The position numbers were made by a program, and so were the translations under genes. DNA of 64,000 bases from contig CAZHCA010000001.1 of assembly GCA_964530825.1 (NCBI GenBank), positions 310,001 through 374,000 on the forward strand, in the 5' to 3' direction. The stretch's first letter is position 1. Each line of letters starts with the position of its first letter. This DNA comes from CAZHCA01 sp964530825 (GTDB taxonomy: Bacteria; Bacteroidota; Bacteroidia; Chitinophagales; Saprospiraceae). This document shows, piece by piece, positions 8,664 to 17,865 of this stretch. The notes below the pieces were generated by a model. The model made no database searches, was not told where the DNA came from, and saw only the letters and a list, made by a program, of their open reading frames with translations.

Positions 8664-10013
8664 ATGAGGGATAATTTATTACTCGTATTTGCCATGGTCC
8701 TGGTGGCGAGCATTCGGCCGGTTTGGGCTCAGTCAGATCCGCCCCGCGAGATGAACCTTCTGGAAGCGACACAGTACGCTTGGCAGAATACCTTGACCAT
8801 GAAAAATGCACAGCTCGACCTAGTTGATGCCGACGAACAGATCTCGGAGCGCTTGGCAACCGGACTGCCGAAGATTGACGGGACGGTGAGCTATCAGCAC
8901 TACTTACAGATTCCAGCCCAGCCCCTGCCGCCGGAGTTTATCCAATTGCTGGAAGCCATTTTTCCGGGGGAGGAGATTTCCGGAGAGACGGCCTTCTTCC
9001 TGCCCGATAACTTTACGGCCAGCGTAAGCATGGACGCTATGCTTTTCGACGGTACATTCTTCATTGGTCTGCAAGCCGCTCGGGCCTACAAAGAATACAT
9101 AGCACAAGATATTGCGGTCAAGCGCCGTCAGGTACGCAGTGAGGTCTTACAGGCCTATTTGCCTGTTCTTTTAATCGACGAAAACCTGCGCATCATCGGG
9201 CGTAATATCGAGAACCTCGATAAGCTTTTTTCAGAGACCAAAGCGACTTACGAGCAGGGGTTCTCTGAAAAACTCGATGTAGATCGCATCCAGCTATCCC
9301 TTTCGAATTTGGAAACGGAGCGGGATCGCCTTCAGCGGCAACGCACCAATTCCCTGAACGCACTTAAGCTAGCTATCGGCTACCCGCTCGACGAACCATT
9401 GGCCTTGACTGAAACCCTAGAAAGCGCCCTCAGCGGCATTGACGCCGAAGATCTGACGGGGGAAGTGGTCCTTACCGAACGCCCGGAATTTCAACTCGTC
9501 AACCAGGCAATTGAACTTTCCGAACTGGATGAGCGCAATTTCAAATCGCGCTTTTATCCCTCTCTTTACGCCTTTGGTTCGTACCAACAGCAATACCAGG
9601 GTGGCGGAGAACAGGATGGTTTCTGGGCGCCGTCATCCTTCCTAGGCGTACGCCTGAACGTACCCATTTTTGACGGTATGAACCGGCAGACGCAGGTAGA
9701 CCGTGCCCGCATTCGCACCGAGAAAACCCTCAACGAAAAATGGAATGTAGAGCGTTCCATTCGCTTGGAAGTCATGAATGCTCGCACCAAATACAACAAT
9801 GCACGCGAGGGGTTTCAGCGCCAGCGGGATAACCTGGATCTGGCAGAGCGCATCTACGAAACCACTCAGATCAAATACCGCGAGGGTATAGGCTCCAGCA
9901 TTGAAGTGACCCAGGCCGAACAAGAACTGTACGATACCCAAAGCAATTACATTGCCGCATTATATGATCTGGTCGTAGCCAAATACGAATTAGAATTAGC
10001 GCTCGGAAAATAG
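8664..10013 (+). CDS. TolC-family outer membrane efflux protein
   Basis: A 449-residue outer membrane channel of the OEP/TolC family. The start at 8664 (MRDNLLLVFAMVLVAS) gives a textbook signal peptide ending VWAQ; a GTG at 8634 overlapping the tetR stop would only add a poorer extension. Two OEP repeats are visible, each with long amphipathic helices: LLEATQYAWQNTLTMKNAQLDLVDADEQI near the N-terminus, and GFQRQRDNLDLAERIYETTQIKY near the C-terminus, ending IAALYDLVVAKYELELALGK as in TolC proteins. It forms the outer duct for the adaptor and RND pump encoded next. Confidence 0.92.
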   Translation: MRDNLLLVFAMVLVASIRPVWAQSDPPREMNLLEATQYAWQNTLTMKNAQLDLVDADEQISERLATGLPKIDGTVSYQHYLQIPAQPLPPEFIQLLEAIFPGEEISGETAFFLPDNFTASVSMDAMLFDGTFFIGLQAARAYKEYIAQDIAVKRRQVRSEVLQAYLPVLLIDENLRIIGRNIENLDKLFSETKATYEQGFSEKLDVDRIQLSLSNLETERDRLQRQRTNSLNALKLAIGYPLDEPLALTETLESALSGIDAEDLTGEVVLTERPEFQLVNQAIELSELDERNFKSRFYPSLYAFGSYQQQYQGGGEQDGFWAPSSFLGVRLNVPIFDGMNRQTQVDRARIRTEKTLNEKWNVERSIRLEVMNARTKYNNAREGFQRQRDNLDLAERIYETTQIKYREGIGSSIEVTQAEQELYDTQSNYIAALYDLVVAKYELELALGK

Positions 10014-10046
10014 TCCCTATTCATTGTTCGATTAATCCATTCACCC

Positions 10047-11219
10047 ATGCAAAAACTATTATTTCCACTTTTTTTGATGCTGCTCCTGGTCAGTTGTAAT
10101 TCCGAACCAGAGGAAGGGGAAATCCCCGAGAGCTTGGAGGAAAAACGGGCCCTGCTGAAAAAGCAGAAAGCGGAATTAAAAACCCTTACCGATCAAGTTG
10201 CCCAGCTGGAAGCTGCAATTGAAGCGCAGGACCCCAAGGCCAGGCCCCAGCAATTTGTATCGACTACCCAGGCTATTCGCAAGGACTTCAAGCATTATGT
10301 GGAGATCCAGGGCCAGGTAGAGGCTGAAGACCACATCAATGCTGCGGCTGAAACATCCGGGCGAATTCTCAAGTTACTGGTCGAGGAGGGTGATTACGTA
10401 CGCCGCGGCCAGCTGATTGCCGAGCTCGACGTCGAACAATTGCGCAAACAATATGAGGAAGTCGAGACCTCCCTAGAGCTGGCCGCTACGGTTTTCGAAC
10501 GCCAAAGCCGGTTGTGGGAGCAAAATATCGGATCGGAAATCCAGTATCTCGAAGCGAAAAATAACAAAGAACGGCTGGAGAAAAGCCTGGAGGCCCTGCA
10601 GGTGCAACTCAATAAGTCTAAAGTCCACGCACCGGCCAGCGGCATCGTCGACGACGTGCTGCTGGAGGCCGGCGAACTAGCATCTCCGGGAGCTCCGCTG
10701 ATTCGCATCCTGGATACCTCTCGGCTGAAAGTCGTTGCCGACGTTCCTGAGACCTACTTGCGGTCGGTGAGCAGGGGCGAAGAGATAATGGTGCGCTATC
10801 CGGTACTCGACCAAGAAGAAACCGCGCGCATCTCCCTCATCGGCCGTACGATCGACCCGGCTAATCGTACATTCGAAGTAGAAGCCCGTGTAGGCAGAGC
10901 CGTCAAGGGCCTGAAGCCCAATTTATTGGCCGCCATACTCATCAACGACGAAACGATCGAGGACGTGGTGACGGTTCCTTTAGATCTGATTCAGCAAGAG
11001 GTGAGTGGCAAGGAATTCATCATGGTCATGCAGAAAGGAGAAGGAGGCGCCTTCGCCAAAAAGCAATACGTACAGACCGGCGACAGCTTCGAGGGGGAAA
11101 TCGTTGTCGAGAGCGGGCTTACCGGCGATGAAATCCTCATCCTGGAAGGTGCCCGCGGTTTAGCCGATGGACAAGCCATCAAAGTTGTTCAACCCAAAAC
11201 CACAGCCGAAAATGAGTAG
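10047..11219 (+). CDS. Efflux RND transporter periplasmic adaptor (lipoprotein)
   Basis: A 390-residue membrane fusion protein. The signal ends in a lipobox (LLLVSC, Cys17), so it is a lipid-anchored periplasmic adaptor. After it come an acidic stretch and a short heptad region (about 28-60, EKRALLKKQKAELKTLTDQVAQLEAAI), a biotinyl-lipoyl hairpin domain (GRILKLLVEEGDYVRRGQLIAELD and HAPASGIVDDVLLEAGELASPG), a coiled-coil hairpin between them, then beta-barrel and membrane-proximal domains. It links the RND pump to the TolC channel. The stop overlaps the permease start by 8 bases. Confidence 0.93.
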   Translation: MQKLLFPLFLMLLLVSCNSEPEEGEIPESLEEKRALLKKQKAELKTLTDQVAQLEAAIEAQDPKARPQQFVSTTQAIRKDFKHYVEIQGQVEAEDHINAAAETSGRILKLLVEEGDYVRRGQLIAELDVEQLRKQYEEVETSLELAATVFERQSRLWEQNIGSEIQYLEAKNNKERLEKSLEALQVQLNKSKVHAPASGIVDDVLLEAGELASPGAPLIRILDTSRLKVVADVPETYLRSVSRGEEIMVRYPVLDQEETARISLIGRTIDPANRTFEVEARVGRAVKGLKPNLLAAILINDETIEDVVTVPLDLIQQEVSGKEFIMVMQKGEGGAFAKKQYVQTGDSFEGEIVVESGLTGDEILILEGARGLADGQAIKVVQPKTTAENE

Positions 11220-14200
11220 CCAACACCCAAAACAACGCCGGTTTGGTCTGACCAACCTGGCAGTCGATAACGCCACCAGTGTCTTTATTCTGGCGATTAT
11301 GATTTTTCTCTTCGGTATTCAGGCCTACCAGAACATGCCGAAGGAACAGTTTCCCGAAGTGGAGTGGCCGACGGTCTACATCAATACGCCCTACTTTGGT
11401 AATTCGGCAGCAGATATTGAAAACCTGATTACCCGGCCGATTGAGAAGGAGCTGCAGGGCATTACCGGGATAAAAGATATCAAGTCCACTTCTATCCAGG
11501 ATTATTCGGTAATTACCTGTGAGTTTGAGACCGATATCGATCTGGAAGAGGCGGTGCGCAAAGTAAAGGACGCCGTGGATAAGGCGAAAAGTGATTTACC
11601 TACCGACCTGGACCAAGATCCTACCGTTTTGGATATTAACCTTTCCGAAATTCCAATCGTAACTGTAAACATTTCGGGCGACTACACCAATGATGAGCTG
11701 AAGGAATACGCCGAATTATTGCAAGATCGCATCGAGGAGCTCAACGAAATCACCGAAGTCGAGTTGAAAGGCGAACTGGAGCGGGAGGTAAAAGTCGATG
11801 TAGACTTAGTCAAAATGAAGGCACTCAAGCTTTCTTTCCGGGATATCGAAAACGCCATTGCCAGCGAAAACGTCACCATTTCGGGTGGGGAGTTGGTGCG
11901 CAACGATTTTCGTCGCGCCATCCGCGTGATCGGAGAGTTCGAGGCGGTAAAAGAAATGGAAAGCCTGATCGTGAAAAGTGAAAATGGCCGTCCCATCTAT
12001 TTGAAAGAGTTAGCGGATATTGAATACGGCTACCAGGAACGGACCAGTATTGCCCGTGCCAGTGGTTTACCGGTAATTTCGCTCGACGTCATAAAGCGGA
12101 GCGGCGAAAACTTACTCCAGGCGGCCGATAAGATCCAGGACATCGTGGAAAAGGCCAAAAATGAATTACCCGAAGAGCTGAGTATTACGCTTTTCAACGA
12201 TCAATCGGTGAATACCCGCAACCAAGTGAATAATCTGGAGAACAGCATCATTTCCGGAGTTATTCTTGTCGTCACCGTACTATTGTTCTTTTTAGGTATC
12301 AGGAATGCGCTCTTTGTAGGTATCGCTATTCCGCTATCGATGCTGATGGGTATTCTGTGGCTGGCACTTACGGGTGTGACCCTCAATATTGTGGTGCTCT
12401 TTTCCCTCATTCTGGCTCTTGGGCTTTTGGTCGATAACGCCATCGTCGTAGTAGAAAACATTTATCGGTTCCGACAGGAAGGAGCATCGCAAAAGGAAGC
12501 AGCTAAGCTTGGCGCCGCCGAAGTGGCACAACCCATCATTGCCTCTACAGCAACCACCCTTGCTGCCTTCGTACCATTGGCCTTTTGGCCTGGCATTATG
12601 GGCAGTTTTATGAAGTACATGCCGATTACATTGATTTTGGTGTTAACCTCGTCTCTGTTCGTGGCTTTGGTTATCAATCCGGTTTTTACCTCGCGTTTTC
12701 TCAAGCTGGACGAACCAGCTGAAGAAGCCGCAGTGAGGCAACGCCGTCGCCGCAACATATGGATCGGTGCCGGTATCATGGTCCTGTTAGGTGTTGCCTT
12801 TCACTTTGTAAGTATGGCTAGCCAAGGGATTGACCTGCGCTGGGCACGCAATTTGCTGTTTTTTGGTGCGATTATCTCTCCGGTCAACTTCTTCATCATG
12901 CGCCCGGGAGCCTTCCAATTCCAAAACCGCGTCTTGCCAGTGCTGGAGAGTATCTACGATCGTTTTATCCGCGTGGCTTTGCGGTTCCCAAGTGTATTTT
13001 TCCTGGGTACAATTCTCTTGCTCTTCGGTGCTATTGGGCTGTTGAGTACTAATATGCCCAAGGTCGAATTTTTTCCTTCTGCCGATCCGCTTTACATCAA
13101 CGCGTTCGTGGAGCTTCCGATGGGTGCGGATATCGAGGCAACCGACCGGGTGGCGCGAGAGCTGGAACAGCGCATCATGAAAACGGTCGAGCCGTACGAT
13201 CATATCGTAGAGGATGTCCTCACCCAGATTGGAGAAAATACTTCCGACCCCAATGCCCCACCAGAGCCGGGATCTTCGCCTAACAAGGCTCGGATCACCG
13301 TGGCTTTTGTGCCTGCCGAAGAAAGAGGGGAAATATCGACTTTCGATATCATGGAAGAAATCCGCGAAACGGTGCAAGGGATCCCCGGTGTACAAGTGAC
13401 GGTCGATAAAAATGCTGATGGACCCGCTACCGGAAAGCCAATTAACCTGGAAATTCAGGGCGAAAGTATGGACTCCCTGGTAGTGTTGTCGGAACAATTA
13501 ATCAATTTCTTCAATGAGCAGAACATCCCCGGAATCGAGGAGCTACAAGCCGATGTGAAAATCGGTAAGCCCGAAATGATCGTTAATATCGACCGAGAAG
13601 CGGCTCGCCGGTACGAAATCTCGACTTACGATATTGCCAGTACGATTCGCACGGCTGTCTATGGCAAGGAGGCTTCTAAATTTAAAGAAGGCGAGGATGA
13701 GTATCCCATCATGATCCGCTTAGACGAGAAATACCGCAATGATGTAGAAGATGTATTAAACCAGGAAGTAACATTCCGCAACGCATCTGGCGTAATTGTA
13801 CAAGTGCCGATTTCGGCAGTGGCCGATTTTGAGTTTACTTCTACCTATAGCTCCATCAAGCGGAAAGATTTAGACCGTATGGTTACCATATTTTCTAATG
13901 TATTGAGCGGTTACAACGCCAATGAGATCATTCAAGAGATGAATGCATTAATGGCGGATTACCCCCTACCGGCGGGCTACGCTTACGAATTTACGGGTGA
14001 GCAACAGCAACAGGCCGAGGATAGTGAATTTTTGAGCACTGCCTTCCTGATCGCCCTATTTGCTATTTTTATCATCATCGTCGCTCAATTCAATTCCGTG
14101 ATTTCACCCTTCATTATTATCCTGACCGTACTGTTCAGTACCATTGGGGTGCTGCTTGGCTATGCGTTTAGCGGAATGGATATTTCGGTGGTATTCACTG

Positions 14201-14685
14201 GCGTTGGGATTATTTCGCTCGCAGGTATCGTCGTCAACAATGCTATCGTATTGATTGATTATACCGATCTGCTCGTTAAACGACGGTTAGAGGAAAGGGG
14301 GCTGGCTAATCCGGTTGATCTGTCTGATAAGGATATGCGGGCAGCCATCATCAAAGGAGGAGCGACGCGTCTGCGTCCGGTTTTACTTACCGCTATTACG
14401 ACTATTCTGGGTCTGGTCCCGTTGGCCGTTGGTTTCAATATGAACTTCTTTACCCTGATCACCGATCTGGATCCGCAAATCTTTATTGGAGGGGATAATG
14501 CAGCGCTTTGGGGACCCCTGGCCTGGACCGTTATTTATGGTCTTTTGTTTGCAACCTTTTTAACGCTGATTGTCATTCCCGTAATGTACTGGTTGTCACA
14601 TAAGCTAAAAAAGAGCCTGTTGCATTTGTTTGATGAAAGAAAAGCGGCAAGAAGGGAGCGCAAAGTAAAACCGAGTGTGGGATAG
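11212..14685 (+). CDS. Efflux RND transporter permease subunit (AcrB/HAE1-like)
   Basis: A 1157-residue proton-driven pump of the hydrophobe/amphiphile RND family. The start MSSQHPKQRRFGLTNLAVDN at 11212 overlaps the adaptor stop. Layout is the duplicated RND form: TM1 at about 20-38, a large periplasmic porter domain, TM2-TM6 with the proton-relay aspartate in LGLLVDNAIVVVENIYR, a second TM7 and porter domain, then TM8-TM12 with GIVVNNAIVLIDYTDLL. Somewhat longer than E. coli AcrB (1049), mainly through an insertion after TM6 (about residues 505-570) that adds hydrophobic segments and a basic stretch, and a basic C-terminal tail. Substrate unknown; the TetR gene in front suggests a drug or lipid-like ligand. 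Confidence 0.95.
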   Translation: MSSQHPKQRRFGLTNLAVDNATSVFILAIMIFLFGIQAYQNMPKEQFPEVEWPTVYINTPYFGNSAADIENLITRPIEKELQGITGIKDIKSTSIQDYSVITCEFETDIDLEEAVRKVKDAVDKAKSDLPTDLDQDPTVLDINLSEIPIVTVNISGDYTNDELKEYAELLQDRIEELNEITEVELKGELEREVKVDVDLVKMKALKLSFRDIENAIASENVTISGGELVRNDFRRAIRVIGEFEAVKEMESLIVKSENGRPIYLKELADIEYGYQERTSIARASGLPVISLDVIKRSGENLLQAADKIQDIVEKAKNELPEELSITLFNDQSVNTRNQVNNLENSIISGVILVVTVLLFFLGIRNALFVGIAIPLSMLMGILWLALTGVTLNIVVLFSLILALGLLVDNAIVVVENIYRFRQEGASQKEAAKLGAAEVAQPIIASTATTLAAFVPLAFWPGIMGSFMKYMPITLILVLTSSLFVALVINPVFTSRFLKLDEPAEEAAVRQRRRRNIWIGAGIMVLLGVAFHFVSMASQGIDLRWARNLLFFGAIISPVNFFIMRPGAFQFQNRVLPVLESIYDRFIRVALRFPSVFFLGTILLLFGAIGLLSTNMPKVEFFPSADPLYINAFVELPMGADIEATDRVARELEQRIMKTVEPYDHIVEDVLTQIGENTSDPNAPPEPGSSPNKARITVAFVPAEERGEISTFDIMEEIRETVQGIPGVQVTVDKNADGPATGKPINLEIQGESMDSLVVLSEQLINFFNEQNIPGIEELQADVKIGKPEMIVNIDREAARRYEISTYDIASTIRTAVYGKEASKFKEGEDEYPIMIRLDEKYRNDVEDVLNQEVTFRNASGVIVQVPISAVADFEFTSTYSSIKRKDLDRMVTIFSNVLSGYNANEIIQEMNALMADYPLPAGYAYEFTGEQQQQAEDSEFLSTAFLIALFAIFIIIVAQFNSVISPFIIILTVLFSTIGVLLGYAFSGMDISVVFTGVGIISLAGIVVNNAIVLIDYTDLLVKRRLEERGLANPVDLSDKDMRAAIIKGGATRLRPVLLTAITTILGLVPLAVGFNMNFFTLITDLDPQIFIGGDNAALWGPLAWTVIYGLLFATFLTLIVIPVMYWLSHKLKKSLLHLFDERKAARRERKVKPSVG

Positions 14686-15045
14686 GTTACCATCTCATCG
14701 ATACATCAGAGTGAACAATCGGCCGGGTCTTTGGGTTGTAGAACGAAAATTCTTAAATTAGATGTTATGAAATATTGAAGAAAGTGCATTTTATCAAAAT
14801 TGTTGTTACTTTTATGTCAATAGAGATTTCTTTTTTGTTAAGTGCCTGTCTGAACTATCCACTTGGAATACTTTGTTTTCCACTTGTGCCTCTTTTATAT
14901 TTTACCTTTAACTGATCACAATCCACTTCGGTGGAAGCATATAAAGATTGTTTGTTCATAGTTTTTGTTTTTATCTTGCACCCTCGGTTATCCGAGGGTT
15001 TTTTTTGCCCTCCCGCTGCTTATCGCTTGCCTAAAAGATGCTACT
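14686..15045. other. Intergenic region upstream of pdxH with hairpin and terminator
   Basis: 360 bases without a gene. The part at 14750-14980 is AT-rich. It holds a TCCAC-TTCG-GTGGA hairpin with a UUCG tetraloop (14922-14935), a TTTG at 14951-14954 with a TATCTTGC box at 14972-14979, and a strong terminator at 14980-15006. The layout would fit a small RNA ending at the terminator or a leader that controls pdxH; no known RNA family was recognised. Confidence 0.4.
14980..15006 (+). terminator. Rho-independent terminator upstream of pdxH
   Basis: Perfect eight-base-pair stem ACCCTCGG/CCGAGGGT (14980-14987 and 14992-14999) with a TTAT loop, followed by seven T. It stands 295 bases after the RND permease stop and 39 bases before pdxH, so it ends the efflux operon, an unannotated small RNA, or an attenuated pdxH leader. 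Confidence 0.85.
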
Positions 15046-15693
15046 ATGCCACTCAATGTAGAGAACTTGCGAAAAGAGTATTCTGCCCGCACTTTTGATA
15101 TCGACGATTCCCATACCGATCCAGGTGCTCAATTCAAGGCTTGGTTTCAAGATGCTATCCAGGCCCAGGTGCCGGAGCCCAATGCCATGACCTTGGCTAC
15201 GGTATCGTCCGAGGGCAAACCGGATGCCCGGATCGTGCTTCTCAAGGAATTTGACGGAAAAGGATTCGTTTTCTATTCCAATTATCAGAGCCGTAAGGCC
15301 GAAGAACTAGCTACCCGGCCTCAAGCAGCATTGGTATTTCTGTGGCACGAACTGCAGCGCCAGGTCCGTATAGAGGGGTCAGTTGAACAAATAGATGCCG
15401 AAACTTCGACGCGTTACTTTCAGTCGAGGCCGCGGGGCAGCCAAATCGGAGCTTGGGTTTCGCCCCAAAGTCAAGTTATTCCTGACCGTGCCTTTCTGGA
15501 GCGCCGCACCCAAGAGATGGAAGAAAGATTTAAAGGGAAGAAAGTGTTACCCCGGCCGAAGCACTGGGGAGGATATCGCGTCGTTCCCGAGCAAATAGAA
15601 TTTTGGCAGGGACGTCCCAGCCGACTCCACGACCGTATCCAATATCGGAGAGACAGGACCGGGCACTGGGTGCGCGAGCGATTGGCGCCCTAG
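15046..15693 (+). CDS. pdxH: Pyridoxamine 5'-phosphate oxidase
   Basis: FMN-dependent oxidase that makes pyridoxal 5'-phosphate from pyridoxine or pyridoxamine 5'-phosphate. 215 residues, the usual length. The start at MPLNVENLRKEY is the first ATG after the upstream terminator and matches the N-terminal length of PdxH. Visible family features are PNAMTLATVSSEGKPDARIVLLK (FMN/substrate strand), FYSNYQSRKAEEL, LFLWHEL-type segment VFLWHELQRQVRIEG, SRPRGSQIGAWVSPQS, and the C-terminal signature FWQGRPSRLHDRIQYRR. Single gene. pdxJ, the enzyme that makes its substrate, is also in this window near 44 kb. Confidence 0.97.
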   Translation: MPLNVENLRKEYSARTFDIDDSHTDPGAQFKAWFQDAIQAQVPEPNAMTLATVSSEGKPDARIVLLKEFDGKGFVFYSNYQSRKAEELATRPQAALVFLWHELQRQVRIEGSVEQIDAETSTRYFQSRPRGSQIGAWVSPQSQVIPDRAFLERRTQEMEERFKGKKVLPRPKHWGGYRVVPEQIEFWQGRPSRLHDRIQYRRDRTGHWVRERLAP

Positions 15694-15762
15694 TACGGCG
15701 GAGTTGCCGATCGAGTATGGAAAACGAACGGCGGGTTACAATCCACGCCGTCCGACTTGCGC

Positions 15763-16176
15763 TTAGCAATAGCGGTCAAATGCCATTTTTAAATTCTGGG
15801 CGATGATTTCGGCGGAGCGGCCCTCAATATGGTGACGCTCTAGGAAGTGCACCAACTTCCCGTCCTTAAAAAGTGCAATTGACGGCGATGAAGGCGGGTA
15901 AGGCAACATGTATTCCCGAGCCTTCTCCGTAGCTTCGATGTCAACGCCGGCGAAAACGGTCGCTAGACGGTCGGGCTTTTTCTCATTGTCCAGGGCCATG
16001 CGTGCACCCGGACGGGCATTAGCTGCTGCACAGCCGCAAACAGAATTGACAACGACCATGACTGTCCCTTCCTGCTGTTCCAACAGTCCCGCTACGGCAG
16101 CCGGCGTTTGCAGGGATTCAAAGCCAAAATCATTTAGCTCCTTCGCCATGGGAGCGGTTAATTGCGGTGGATACAT
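15763..16176 (-). CDS. Bacilliredoxin, BrxA/BrxB family (YphP/YqiW)
   Basis: A 137-residue thioredoxin-fold protein of the BrxA/BrxB family, which removes bacillithiol from oxidised protein thiols in Firmicutes. It starts MYPPQLTAPMAKELND and has the CGC active-site motif in VVNSVCGCAAANARPG, then PSSPSIALFKDGKLVHFLERHHIEGRSAEIIA, all typical. Bacteroidota of this group are reported to make bacillithiol, so a dethiolation role is plausible but unproven here. It is convergent with pdxH with a 69-base gap. Confidence 0.93.
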   Translation of the reverse strand: MYPPQLTAPMAKELNDFGFESLQTPAAVAGLLEQQEGTVMVVVNSVCGCAAANARPGARMALDNEKKPDRLATVFAGVDIEATEKAREYMLPYPPSSPSIALFKDGKLVHFLERHHIEGRSAEIIAQNLKMAFDRYC

Positions 16177-16531
16177 GCGGAGTTTATTTTTAGTCTAAGT
16201 TAAATCTTTGATATATACAACTCGCAGCGAATCTTGGTTTGCGAATTTAACGTATATCTCGGGGAATCTCACCCGGTAAGCGGACTTTTGCCGGCAGAGT
16301 AGTTGTTCATCTTCCGGGAAACTACAAGCGCACAAGGCCTGAATAAATACGCTCTTGGCGAAAGCCCTTCCATTTTTTATTCTTTCAGAATGACGGTACT
16401 CCTCAAAAATAGGGAATTTCAACTTTTCCACCGTTTGGCTGGCAACAAAGCCGGTACGATCCCAGTTAACTTTTTGCCTATTCTCACGGTGGTGCTTCTG
16501 CTGTACATTTTATCTCATTGAAACCAATGCC
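16177..16531. other. Intergenic region, no supported gene
   Basis: 355 bases between the bacilliredoxin gene (leaving to the left) and the cytochrome lipoprotein gene (leaving to the right), so promoters for both should lie here. A 78-codon minus-strand frame starting with GTG covers 16195-16431, but its translation resembles no family and has no clear ribosome site. Confidence 0.4.
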
Positions 16532-16921
16532 ATGAAACGAGTTTTCGTGTGGTGCGGCTTGCCGGCGCTGTGTATCTACTTGGCGAGCTGCACCCAGGAT
16601 CAATTGCCCCAGCCTTCGGAACCAGAAGAGTGTGTTGATATCACGCTTACCTATCTCGAAGATATTAAGCCCATTATCGACCGGTCCTGTGCCTACAGCG
16701 GCTGCCATTTGGAAGCTACCAACGGCAGCTACCAGGATTTCTCGGGGTTAGTCACTGTTATTGAGAGCGGCGCTTTCAATAACCGGGTCTTTCAGTTGAA
16801 GGACGACCCTACCGTTGGCATGCCGCCGAACTATGCTCCACCGGGGCGACCCCAGGACCTGACACCCGAAGAGCTGGAAATCCTGCAATGCTGGATCGCT
16901 AACGGTTACCCCGAACAATAG
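16532..16921 (+). CDS. Small lipoprotein with cytochrome-c-like heme motif
   Basis: A 129-residue exported protein. Residues 1-20 form a lipoprotein signal with lipobox LASC (Cys20). The mature part contains SCAYSGCHLEA, where Cys53-Cys58-His59 makes a CX4CH motif, one residue longer than the usual CX2CH plus two. It ends in PPGRPQDLTPEELEILQCWIANGYPEQ, the typical last helix of planctomycete-type cytochrome c domains (PSCyt1-like), with a Met in GMPPN as possible axial ligand. First of three genes with a DUF5777 barrel and a diheme cytochrome, suggesting a shared electron-transfer or respiration-related role; the electron partner is unknown. Confidence 0.8.
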   Translation: MKRVFVWCGLPALCIYLASCTQDQLPQPSEPEECVDITLTYLEDIKPIIDRSCAYSGCHLEATNGSYQDFSGLVTVIESGAFNNRVFQLKDDPTVGMPPNYAPPGRPQDLTPEELEILQCWIANGYPEQ

Positions 16922-16963
16922 AATCACCTGGCTCGATTGTCGTCGCTTATCCAAAACATTATC

Positions 16964-17854
16964 ATGACTCGCACGCTGCTCTTTTTCACATTCCTCTGCG
17001 CGCTGGGCCCGCTGGCCGCTCAGCAAGCCACCCCCGTCTATCATACTTTTAAAGATACCCGGGTTATCAATGTGCATTCCATAGAGACGTTGCCGAAGCA
17101 CAAGCTCGACGTCCGCATCACCCATCGCTTCGGCGATTTCTTGGGGGATAACGGCGGATTCCAGACCCTTTACGGACTTGAAAATGCCGCCGATGTGCTC
17201 ATCGGAGCCGAATATGGAATTACCAACCAGTTTACGGCGGGCATTTACCGTTCGAGCGGCGCGGGCGTTACGCCCGACGGTACGACCGGTTTGCGGCAAT
17301 TGATGAACGGAATTTTTAAATACCGGATCCTGCAGCAGACAACCGACAATACTATGCCCCTGACTCTTACCGCTCTGGGCGTGGTCACCATATCAACTGT
17401 CAAAGCGGTCGATACCGAAGAGGATGTCATTCAACGCTTCGATAAATTCGCACACCGCATGGCTTACCATGGGCAATTATTAGTGGCCCGCAAATTTTCC
17501 GAGGGCTTCACGCTGCAATTAGGGCCGGCCTTCACGTACCGTAACCTGGTGCCTTTCGGTGACGAAAACGGATTATTTAGCCTGAATGTCGCCAGCCGGA
17601 TACAAATGAGTAAAGTTGTGGGCATCATTACCGATTTTACTTTTCCTTTTTCCGACCTGCGAACGACTGGTAACGGATACTACCCAGCGCTGGGGGTGGG
17701 GGTAGAAATCGAGACGGGAGGACACGTTTTTCAGGTTAACCTCACCAACGCCCGTGCTATAATGGAAACGGACTTTATCCCTTACACCACCAGTAACTGG
17801 CTCGACGGCGAATTTCGCCTGGGCTTCACGATTTCTCGAATGTTTAATTTGTAA
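16964..17854 (+). CDS. DUF5777 family outer membrane beta-barrel protein
   Basis: A 296-residue exported protein. The start MTRTLLFFTFLCALGPLAAQ gives a clean signal peptide, so it is preferred over an in-frame ATG 27 bases upstream. The mature part begins VYHTFKDTRVINVHSIETLPKHKLDVRITHRFGDF, the typical opening of DUF5777, and is built of alternating strands, ending LGFTISRMFNL with a terminal hydrophobic residue as in outer membrane barrels. In other Bacteroidota DUF5777 genes are often next to cytochrome c genes, as here (lipoprotein upstream by 42 bases, diheme protein downstream by 11 bases). Function unknown. Confidence 0.85.
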   Translation: MTRTLLFFTFLCALGPLAAQQATPVYHTFKDTRVINVHSIETLPKHKLDVRITHRFGDFLGDNGGFQTLYGLENAADVLIGAEYGITNQFTAGIYRSSGAGVTPDGTTGLRQLMNGIFKYRILQQTTDNTMPLTLTALGVVTISTVKAVDTEEDVIQRFDKFAHRMAYHGQLLVARKFSEGFTLQLGPAFTYRNLVPFGDENGLFSLNVASRIQMSKVVGIITDFTFPFSDLRTTGNGYYPALGVGVEIETGGHVFQVNLTNARAIMETDFIPYTTSNWLDGEFRLGFTISRMFNL

Positions 17855-17865
17855 GCCAAATACAT

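Noticed and set aside
12787..13497. 236-codon minus-strand frame inside the RND permease gene
   Set aside because: Shadow of a strongly conserved gene in the opposite direction, no independent support.
15728..15752. Terminator between pdxH and the bacilliredoxin gene
   Set aside because: ACGGCG and CGCCGT pair around a 12-base loop, but there is no T tract on either strand.
16195..16431. 78-codon minus-strand frame upstream of the bacilliredoxin gene
   Set aside because: GTG start, no ribosome site, and no recognisable family. Kept as intergenic.
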